Below are positions 34,388 through 40,393 of a stretch of 40,393 nt of DNA, in pieces. Both the position numbers and the translations under genes were made by a program. Within the stretch, counting starts at the first letter, position 1. Every line of letters starts with the position of its first letter. The stretch is taken from positions 1 to 40,393 of the forward strand of contig NZ_JBEXCV010000075.1 of the NCBI RefSeq assembly GCF_040605455.1, written 5' to 3'. The notes beneath the pieces were generated by a model that had not been told where the DNA came from, made no database searches, and saw nothing but the letters and a program-made list of their open reading frames with translations. Origin of the DNA: Embleya sp040605455. Lineage in GTDB: Bacteria > Actinomycetota > Actinomycetes > Streptomycetales > Streptomycetaceae.

Positions 34388-34822
34388 TCAGGCCCGGGCT
34401 GTCGGCAGAGCCGCCGCGTGGCTCAGGAGTCCGGCCATCGCCTCCGGGAAATCGACCGTGATGGCCGGACCCAGCTCCGGGCCCACCTCGTCGGCCGCCG
34501 CGCCGGTGATCTCCAGGCGGTGCGTCACCCGCGCACCACCGGCGGGCAGGCGGGTCAGGGTGTGCGCGAAGCGCAGCACCACACCGCCGAATCCGGTCTC
34601 GTCCGCGTAGCGCGCATGCTCCTCGATCTCCACGATCCGCGACCGGATCGGCTCCTGACCGCTGGGAGTCATCAAGACGTGCGAACCGACCTCGAACGGG
34701 CCCTCCAGTGAGACCGCCTCCATCGAGGTGTCCCACTGCGCCCAGTTGTCGAGGTCCTTGAGGACGGCCCAGATCGCCTCGACGCCGACTTCGGTCTCGA
34801 CCGTGTGCTCGTGAGTCCACAT
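34388..34822 (-). CDS. SRPBCC-domain (START/Bet v1-like) protein
   Basis: 144 residues from ATG 34822 with CGGGAG upstream. The compact domain shows the family opening HEHTVETEVGVEAIWAVLKDL followed by NWAQWDTSM, a beta-strand region (LEGPFEVGSHVLMTPSGQEP), FAHTLTRLPAGGARVTHRLEI and a closing helix PEAMAGLLSHAAAL. SRPBCC proteins hold hydrophobic ligands and include polyketide cyclases and AHSA1-type proteins; ligand unknown. It diverges from the SecA2-like gene and has a palindrome 56-72 bases upstream of its start. Confidence 0.85.
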   Translation of the reverse strand: MWTHEHTVETEVGVEAIWAVLKDLDNWAQWDTSMEAVSLEGPFEVGSHVLMTPSGQEPIRSRIVEIEEHARYADETGFGGVVLRFAHTLTRLPAGGARVTHRLEITGAAADEVGPELGPAITVDFPEAMAGLLSHAAALPTARA

Positions 34823-35213
34823 GATGTGCCTGCTCCCGGTTCGTTCGGTTCACTGTTCGCTGAGCGATTTAACCTACGCAGAGATTATCTGTGCAACGAC
34901 TATTTTGCAAGAGCCTCCGGGCCGGCCGCGGCGGGTCTGCGGTGCTGGGACTGCGCTGGGGTCCGCTGCGCTGGGAACGTCTGCCGCGCTGGGAACAGGG
35001 TCGGATCCAGCTTCGTTGTTCGATCGGCCGCCTGGTCGAGCTTTCGGGCCGGGTGCGCGCTCGGGTCGGGTACGGGCCGAGGTGGTGGTGCTCGGGGACG
35101 TGGTGTGCGGGTACGGGGTGCGGACGCACGTCGCATGTCGTGCGTCGCGTGCCGCCCGGCACGCCAGATGTCGACGACACGGGTGTGCACGCGCCCGCGG
35201 AAGTGGAGGCCCA
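34823..35213. other. Divergent promoter region with operator-like palindrome
   Basis: 391 bases between the SRPBCC and SecA2-like starts. It is AT-rich around 34865-34915, then GC-rich. The notable element is the dyad GCAGAGATTATCTGTGC at 34878-34894; nearby TGCAA occurs twice (34892, 34906). No gene is supported: frames extending the SecA2-like protein upstream are open but low-complexity. Confidence 0.5.
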
Positions 35214-37619
35214 GTGGGCTCGTCCGGTGCTCTCACCCGGTCTGTACGTCGCTTCCTGGGCAGACCCGGGACGATGGGCTCGACCGGCCTGCGCCCGCTG
35301 GTCCGGCGCGCGGGAGAGCGGGAGCCGGCCCTGCGCGAACTGACCGACGCGGAGCTGGGCGCGGCGGTGGATGCGCTGCGGAGCCGAGCCCGATCGAGGG
35401 GCGGAGCCCAAGCCGGGGGCGGGGCCGAAGCCAGCGGCGGGGCCGGGCGGAAGTCGTCCGCGGCGTCCTGGGACGACGACGCCCTGGTGGAGCTGTGCGC
35501 GCTGGGCCGCGAGGCCGCGTTCCGCGCCCTGGGCGAACGCGCCTTCGACGTGCAACTCCTGGGCATGTTGGGCCTGTTGCGCGGCACGGTGGTGGAAATG
35601 GCCACCGGCGAGGGCAAGACCCTGGTCGGCGCGCTGGCTGCGGCCGGGTTCGCGGTCCAGGGTCGGCGCGTGCACGTGTTGTCGGTCAACGACTACCTGG
35701 CCCGCCGGGACGCCGAGTGGATGCGGCCCGTCTACGAACTCCTGGGCGTACACGCCGGCTACGTGACCCAGGAATCCACCCACGCGGAGCGGCGGGCCGC
35801 ATACGCCCGGGACGTCGTACACGTCGCGGTCGGCGAGGTGGGCTTCGACACGCTGCGGGATCGGTTGCGCACCGCCGCCTCGGAGTTGGTGCTGCCCGAG
35901 CCGGACGTGGCGATCGTCGACGAGGCCGATGCGGTGCTGATCGACGAGGCCCGGATCCCGCTCGTCCTGGCGGGTGGGGTGGCCGCGGGCTCGGACGAGG
36001 CGGAGGCCGCCCGGGTGGTCGAGGGTCTGGTCGACGGCCTGCACTTCGAGGCCGAGCCGGACGGGATGACCGTGCATCTCACCGACGCGGGCGTGACCGA
36101 GGTGGAACGCGCCCTGGGCGTGGACAACCTCTTCGCACTCGGAATGGACGCCCGGCTCTCGCAGATCAACGTCGCGCTGTACGCGAGCGTGCTGCTGCGC
36201 CGCGATGTGGACTACCTGATCCGGGACGGCCGGATCCGCCTGGTGGACGCCAACCGCGGCCGGCTCGCACAGCGGCAACGCTGGCCGGACGGGCTGCATG
36301 CGGCGGTGGAGGCCAAGGAGGGCCTGGTCGTCGGGCCACGCGGGGAGGTGCTGGACCAGTTGATCGTCCAGGACCTGATCGGCGGATACCCGACCGTTGC
36401 CGGGATGACCGGCACCGCCGTGATCGTGGCCGAGCAACTCCGCGAGTTCTACCGCCTGGAGACCGGCGACCTGCCGCCGAACGTGCCGTGCGTGCGGGTC
36501 GACGAGCCGGACCGGCTGTACGACGGCGAAGCCTCGCGCGATGCCGCGCTGATCGACCTGGTCGAGCGCACCCACGCCACCGGTCGGCCGATCCTGGTGG
36601 GCACCCGTGATGTCGCCAAGTCCGAGCAGATCGGCGCGGCGCTACGCGAGTTGGGCCTGAACTGCGCGGTACTCAATGCCCGGGACGACAGCCGGGAGGC
36701 GGCGATCATCGCCGACGCGGGAGTGGTCGGTGCGATCACCGTGTCCACCCAGATGGCCGGGCGCGGTACGGATATCCGCCTCGGCGGCAGGGACGGGGTG
36801 GATTGCGAACGGGTCGCCGGGCTGGGCGGGTTGCTCGTCGTCGGCGTCGGCAGGTATCCCACCCGCCGGCTGGACGACCAGCTTCGTGGCCGGGCCGGCC
36901 GGCAGGGCGACCCGGGCACTTCGGTGTTCCTGACCAGCCTGGACGACGAATCGATCACCCGGCACGCGTCCGACCCGCTGCCGCGGTCCGCCCGGGTCGA
37001 GGACGACGGGCGAATCCGCGACGCGTCGGTACGGCGCCATGTCGAGCAGGCGCAGCGGGTGGCCGAGGGCGCTTTGCTCGACGGACACCGCACCACGTGG
37101 CGGTACAACCGGCAACTCCGGCTCCAGCGCGAGGAGGTGCTCGACCTGCGCCGCCGCGTACTGCACGGCGACGAGGCCGCCCGGGTCCTGGCCGAGCTGC
37201 GTCCCGAGCGCTGGGCCGAACTCCTGGACGCGGTCGGCGAATCGGTCCTGGCCGAGGCCGCCCGGCAACTCCTCCTCTACGACCTCGACGCGGCCTGGGG
37301 CGAGCACCTGGCCCGCACCGCCGACCTTCGCGAAGGCATCCACCTGCGCGCCCTCGGCCGGCAGAACCCGATCGACGCCTTCCACGCCGAGACACAACGC
37401 GCCTTCGTCCCGCTGATCGACCGCGCCCGGGAGGCCGCCGCCGAGCACCTGGACACCGCCCACATCACCGAATCCGGCCTGGACACCGAACGATCCGACG
37501 TGCAACGCCCCACCTCGACCTGGACCTACATGGTCCGCGACCACCCCTTCACCTCGATGGACGAGCCGTTCCTGACCGCGATCGGCAAACGCCTTCGCGC
37601 GGCGGGGCGGGAGGGCTGA
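35214..37619 (+). CDS. secA2: SecA2-like accessory translocase ATPase
   Basis: 801 residues from GTG 35214 with GGAGG five bases upstream; the open frame continues further 5' but without a family match. The DEAD-type motor is complete: MATGEGKT with Lys135 (Walker A), VNDYLARRDAEWM, VDEAD at 235-239, LIGGYPTVAGMTGTA, TQMAGRGTDIRLGG and LRGRAGRQGDPG. The helical scaffold and wing regions follow (WRYNRQLRLQREEVLDLRR, DLREGIHLRALGRQNPIDAF). The zinc-binding C-terminal tail of housekeeping SecA is absent, so this is a short SecA2-type protein, possibly exporting a subset of substrates or acting in a non-secretory role. A Gly/Ala/Ser-rich insert lies near residues 60-82. No SecY2 or dedicated substrate gene is adjacent. 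Confidence 0.92.
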   Translation: MGSSGALTRSVRRFLGRPGTMGSTGLRPLVRRAGEREPALRELTDAELGAAVDALRSRARSRGGAQAGGGAEASGGAGRKSSAASWDDDALVELCALGREAAFRALGERAFDVQLLGMLGLLRGTVVEMATGEGKTLVGALAAAGFAVQGRRVHVLSVNDYLARRDAEWMRPVYELLGVHAGYVTQESTHAERRAAYARDVVHVAVGEVGFDTLRDRLRTAASELVLPEPDVAIVDEADAVLIDEARIPLVLAGGVAAGSDEAEAARVVEGLVDGLHFEAEPDGMTVHLTDAGVTEVERALGVDNLFALGMDARLSQINVALYASVLLRRDVDYLIRDGRIRLVDANRGRLAQRQRWPDGLHAAVEAKEGLVVGPRGEVLDQLIVQDLIGGYPTVAGMTGTAVIVAEQLREFYRLETGDLPPNVPCVRVDEPDRLYDGEASRDAALIDLVERTHATGRPILVGTRDVAKSEQIGAALRELGLNCAVLNARDDSREAAIIADAGVVGAITVSTQMAGRGTDIRLGGRDGVDCERVAGLGGLLVVGVGRYPTRRLDDQLRGRAGRQGDPGTSVFLTSLDDESITRHASDPLPRSARVEDDGRIRDASVRRHVEQAQRVAEGALLDGHRTTWRYNRQLRLQREEVLDLRRRVLHGDEAARVLAELRPERWAELLDAVGESVLAEAARQLLLYDLDAAWGEHLARTADLREGIHLRALGRQNPIDAFHAETQRAFVPLIDRAREAAAEHLDTAHITESGLDTERSDVQRPTSTWTYMVRDHPFTSMDEPFLTAIGKRLRAAGREG

Positions 37620-37767
37620 CGGGGCGGGAGTCGGGCCGCCGAACGGTCAGGTGGCAGGTTGCGTTCTTCGTGCCGGTGGCCGGCCCCGCTGGTGGCCCGG
37701 ATGGGGAGCCGTGTCGATCCCGGTTCCCCGCGCCCGTAGACCCGTCGCCGCCGTCCTCAGGGACCGG

Positions 37768-37962
37768 TCAGGATGTGCCCGCCACGGCCGACGCCGGCAT
37801 CCGCCGCCACAGGCCGGTGCCGCGGCGCGCAACCCGTTCGTAGGCAACGAGCGGGTCGACCAACGCCTTGCGCCCGGCGGCGTCGAGTCCGCGCAGTGCC
37901 GCGCCGACCTCGCGCGGGTCCTGGGCCTCGATCGGCTTGCGCAGCTCCGCCCACTCGGTCAT
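37768..37962 (-). pseudogene. Truncated protein resembling DUF6493 N-terminus
   Basis: 64 residues from ATG 37962. MTEWAELRKPIEAQDPREV and LRGLDAAGRKALVDPLVAYER resemble the opening of long actinobacterial DUF6493-type proteins (helical repeats with a GLD..GRKAL motif), but the frame stops after only 64 residues (TGA at 37768-37770). I did not find a continuing frame on the far side. It may be a degraded remnant or a small independent protein. The region 37620-37767 between it and the SecA2-like stop holds nothing recognisable. Confidence 0.4.
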
Positions 37963-38109
37963 CCGGTCCCCGCCGCTCCGACTTCGCGGGCGCGCCATTG
38001 CGCGACCTGGCATACGGTGCCGGCGGGTCCCGACATCGGCCGAGCCCCGGCGTGCGCCACCGGCACCGCTACCGGCCGAAGCCACCGGGTGCGGCATTAG
38101 AGTCGGGAC

Positions 38110-38487
38110 ATGGCAACGACAGACGAGGGGACCGTACGCGTCGACAGCTGGATCTGGTCCGTGCGCCTGACCAAGACCCGCTCGCTGGCCGCCGCGGCGT
38201 GCAAGGCCGGGCATGTGCGGGTCAACGGCGACAAGGTGAAGCCGGCCCAGTCGATCAGGATCGGCGACGAGGTACGGCTGCGCCAGGACGGCCACGAGCG
38301 GATCGTCGTGGTCAAACGCATCGTTCGCAAGCGGGTCGGGCCGCCGGTGGCCGCCGAGTGTCTGATCGACAACAGCCCCCCGCCGCCTCCTCGCGAAGAG
38401 GTGGTCGCGGTGGCCCGGCGTGATCGAGGCGCCGGCCGCCCGACCAAGCGCGAGCGTCGTGTGCTGGAGCAGTTCCGCGAGCGCTGA
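38110..38487 (+). CDS. S4-domain RNA-binding protein (Hsp15/HslR-like)
   Basis: 125 residues from ATG 38110. Residues about 8-65 form an S4 RNA-binding domain: VRVDSWIWSVRLTKTRSLAA, then CKAGHVRVNGDKVKPAQSI and IGDEVRLRQDGHERIVVVKRI. The tail is basic (GRPTKRERRVLEQFRER), as in Hsp15, which binds stalled 50S subunits carrying nascent chains after heat shock; the same role here is by homology. It lies divergent from the short protein at 37962 and convergent with the permease gene, sharing a terminator. Confidence 0.92.
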   Translation: MATTDEGTVRVDSWIWSVRLTKTRSLAAAACKAGHVRVNGDKVKPAQSIRIGDEVRLRQDGHERIVVVKRIVRKRVGPPVAAECLIDNSPPPPPREEVVAVARRDRGAGRPTKRERRVLEQFRER

Positions 38488-38492
38488 GCCAT

Positions 38493-38528
38493 GGTGGGCC
38501 CGGCCGTCGGCGTCGGGCCGGGCCCACC
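38493..38528. terminator. Bidirectional terminator hairpin
   Basis: Perfect 13-base stem GGTGGGCCCGGCC at 38493-38505 and GGCCGGGCCCACC at 38516-38528 with a ten-base loop, placed between the convergent stops of the S4 protein (38487) and the amino-acid permease (38538). Confidence 0.85.
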
Positions 38529-38537
38529 GGGCCGAGG

Positions 38538-40160
38538 TCAGGACTCGCCCGGACCACCGGCCTTGGTGGATCCGGTCGGCGGCCCGGCCGGTGTGCTCAG
38601 CGGCTCCCGGGTGGCCACCGCACGCGGCAGCGTCTCGCCGCGGAAGAAGGCCGGCTGTAGGAACCGGTAGGCGAGCATCAGTACCGCCCCCAGGAGCAGC
38701 GCGCCGATTCCGGTCAGGAACACTCCGCCCAGTTGCCAGTGCGGCGGGAACGGCAGGGTCCAGTAGGTCGTGCCGTAGTCCTTGTCCGCGTACACGATGC
38801 ACGCGTCGATGAAGAAGTACGTCAGCAGCGCCCCGCCCAGGCCCGGCATGATGCCCTTGGTGATCAGGTCGCGTCGGCTGCGGGTGAGTACGTGCCGGTA
38901 GAACCACACGCACGTGAAGCCGGTGATGCCGTAGTAGAACGCGATGGCCAGGCCGATCGAACCGATCGAGTCGGTGAGCACGTTGGTACTGACCCGGGTG
39001 ATCGCCACGTAGAAGGCCACCGAGGCGATGCCCATCCCGACCGTGGACCACGTCGGCACCAGGTTCCGGTTGTGCACGCGGGCGAACTTCTCCGGGATGG
39101 CCCGGTGCGCGGCCATCGACAGCGCGGTGCGCGCGGTCGGCAGGATCGTGGTCTGGGTGGACGCGGCCGACGAGGTGAGCACCATGAACACGAGCAGCTT
39201 GGCCATGAACCAGCCGAACCCCGCGGTGCCGAAGACGCTCGACCCGAGACCGGACAGTACATCCCCGGAGTTGTCCGGATTGGCCAGCCCGTTGCCGGTG
39301 TCACCGGCGCCCGCGAAGGCCAGTGCCGAGGTGCTGATCAGTACGTAGATCAGCAGCAGGAGCACGGTCGAGATTACCGCGGCCCGACCCGGAGTGCGCT
39401 TGGCGTCCGCGGTCTCCTCGTTGATCGAGACGGCGGTGTCCCAGCCCCAGTAGATGAAGATCGCGGCCAGTACGCCCTTGGTCAGCGCGTCGATCGAGTC
39501 GATCTCGAACGGGTTGAACCAGGACCAGCCGATGTGCGTCGAGCCGTCCGGGGCGCTACCGAGGTAGACCTTCCACAGCGCGGTCAGGCCGAGGGCGATC
39601 AGCACCACGACCTCGATGGTCAGCAGCACCTTCTGGAGGTTGGCCGACAGTTCGATGCCGACGTAGCAGATCCATGTCATCAGGACGATCCACACGACAC
39701 CGGCGAACGTCGTCCAGAACGTGTCCTCGGCGAGGCCGTGGGCGCCGATCAGTTGGAAGCCGTACTGGCCGGCGATCTGCGCGAGGTTGGCCATCACGAT
39801 GACGTCCGCGACGATGATGGCCCAGCCGCCCATCCAGCCGGTCATCGGCCCGAACGTGCGCGATCCCCAGGTGAAGGTGGTGCCGCAGTCCGGGGTGTCC
39901 TCGTTCAGTTCCTTGTAGCCGTAGGCGATCAGGAACATCGGGATGAAGGCCAGAACCATCACGATCGGCGACTGCAGGCCCACGCCCGCGACGATGATGC
40001 CGAGTGTTGCGGCGATGCTGTAGGCCGGTGCGGTGGAGGCGATTCCGATCACGACGCTGGAGGCGAGGCTCAGCGCGCCGGTCTTGAGGCCCTTCTCGCC
40101 GGCTGCGCGACGCAGCGGCGGTTCGGACGAGGCGGGTCTTGCGGGGTCGAAGGTTGCCAT
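38538..40160 (-). CDS. APC-family amino-acid permease
   Basis: 540 residues from ATG 40160 with AGGACGG upstream. About twelve to fourteen hydrophobic segments are visible. TM1 carries SLASSVVIGIASTAPAYSIA, the APC superfamily substrate-binding opening (usually G-A-G or similar; STAPAYS marks the subgroup common in actinomycetes). AIFIYWGWDTAVSINEETADAKRTPGRAA is the conserved TM6-TM7 connector that includes the GWD and NEE motifs. The substrate (amino acid, polyamine or related amine) is unknown. The protein would sit in the cytoplasmic membrane. An inverted repeat 21 bases upstream of the start may regulate it. Confidence 0.92.
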   Translation of the reverse strand: MATFDPARPASSEPPLRRAAGEKGLKTGALSLASSVVIGIASTAPAYSIAATLGIIVAGVGLQSPIVMVLAFIPMFLIAYGYKELNEDTPDCGTTFTWGSRTFGPMTGWMGGWAIIVADVIVMANLAQIAGQYGFQLIGAHGLAEDTFWTTFAGVVWIVLMTWICYVGIELSANLQKVLLTIEVVVLIALGLTALWKVYLGSAPDGSTHIGWSWFNPFEIDSIDALTKGVLAAIFIYWGWDTAVSINEETADAKRTPGRAAVISTVLLLLIYVLISTSALAFAGAGDTGNGLANPDNSGDVLSGLGSSVFGTAGFGWFMAKLLVFMVLTSSAASTQTTILPTARTALSMAAHRAIPEKFARVHNRNLVPTWSTVGMGIASVAFYVAITRVSTNVLTDSIGSIGLAIAFYYGITGFTCVWFYRHVLTRSRRDLITKGIMPGLGGALLTYFFIDACIVYADKDYGTTYWTLPFPPHWQLGGVFLTGIGALLLGAVLMLAYRFLQPAFFRGETLPRAVATREPLSTPAGPPTGSTKAGGPGES

Positions 40161-40180
40161 GGTGAACCGTCCTGTCCTAG

Positions 40181-40199
40181 ACGGGTGGTTTCTACCCGT
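40181..40199. promoter_or_regulatory. Inverted repeat upstream of the permease gene
   Basis: ACGGGT-N7-ACCCGT at 40181-40199 lies 21 bases before the permease start, close to the ribosome site on the reverse strand. It could be an operator or a 5' leader hairpin. The remaining bases to the window edge show no further gene. Confidence 0.45.
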
Positions 40200-40393
40200 T
40201 CGACCGAAAACGGACCATCGGAAGCAGGCCATCAGATTAGACCCGCCGGTAACCCGACCGGCAGCCCCGGAGCCCGGGGAAGTCATGGGTACCGACGCCA
40301 TGTCGGACGCCCTGGCCGCGCCCGGCGACGGTCCCGTCGCAGGACGCGGCGGGACGGTTACGTCGTGGCGCGGCGAGGGGCCGGCGCGGGCCC

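Noticed and set aside
34821..35213. An N-terminal extension of the SecA2-like protein
   Set aside because: The frame is open but low-complexity, overlaps the divergent promoter region and matches no SecA; GTG 35214 has a good GGAGG.

Overview
The window is high-GC DNA with GC-rich third codon positions, frequent GTG starts, MbtH-coupled NRPS genes, IdeR/DmdR-type iron boxes, an SigB/SigF-family sigma factor and secreted actinobacterial enzymes. It is almost certainly chromosomal DNA of a Streptomyces-like actinomycete (Streptomycetaceae or a close relative). I see no rRNA, tRNA, CRISPR array or intact mobile element.

Layout. (1) 1-6.6 kb: the N-terminal part of a phospholipase-D-like protein running off the left edge, two convergent GntR/FCD regulators separated by four copies of a 94-95 bp tandem repeat, a PMT/ArnT-type membrane glycosyltransferase, a small membrane protein and a Bcp-type peroxiredoxin. 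(2) 6.6-7.5 kb: a secreted trypsin-fold protease. (3) 7.7-20.6 kb: siderophore uptake, hydrolysis and assembly, comprising an iron box plus lipoprotein siderophore receptor, a Fes-type esterase, and the reverse-strand operon NRPS-MbtH-MFS exporter, with an M20 metallohydrolase diverging from the same iron box. (4) 20.6-25.9 kb: a block unrelated to iron, with a serine-recombinase scar, a strong terminator, a large secreted DNase I-fold/VCBS-repeat protein and a secreted class-C beta-lactamase-fold hydrolase. (5) 25.9-33.1 kb: the reverse-strand 2,3-dihydroxybenzoate (DHB) operon (DhbA, DhbC, DhbE, isochorismatase and a stand-alone aryl carrier protein) diverging from a fused FecCD-type permease; each side has its own iron box. 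(6) 33.3-40.2 kb: sigma factor, SRPBCC protein, SecA2-like ATPase, a short truncated protein, an S4 RNA-binding protein and an APC amino-acid permease.

How the iron genes work together. DhbC, the isochorismatase and DhbA make DHB from chorismate; DhbE adenylates it and loads the free aryl carrier protein. The two-module NRPS (C-A-T-C-A-T-TE, MbtH-assisted) then condenses it with two amino acids. The second A domain carries a near-canonical threonine code. The first has acidic residues at the pocket positions expected for a basic amino acid. The thioesterase and the Fes homologue fit an EntF/DhbF-style trilactone, so I infer a (DHB-basic amino acid-Thr)3 catecholate of the griseobactin/streptobactin type. 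The MFS protein is the likely exporter; the lipoprotein and fused permease are the importer; Fes releases iron. No ABC ATPase or ferri-siderophore reductase is present in the window.

Most noteworthy: an M20 hydrolase sharing the NRPS iron box; an iron box that reaches the first base of the permease start codon (probable leaderless, repressor-blocked transcript); an in-frame minisatellite inside the second condensation domain; the 94 bp intergenic repeats; and a four-fold, exactly 10-bp-phased TTTGG array upstream of the sigma factor gene.
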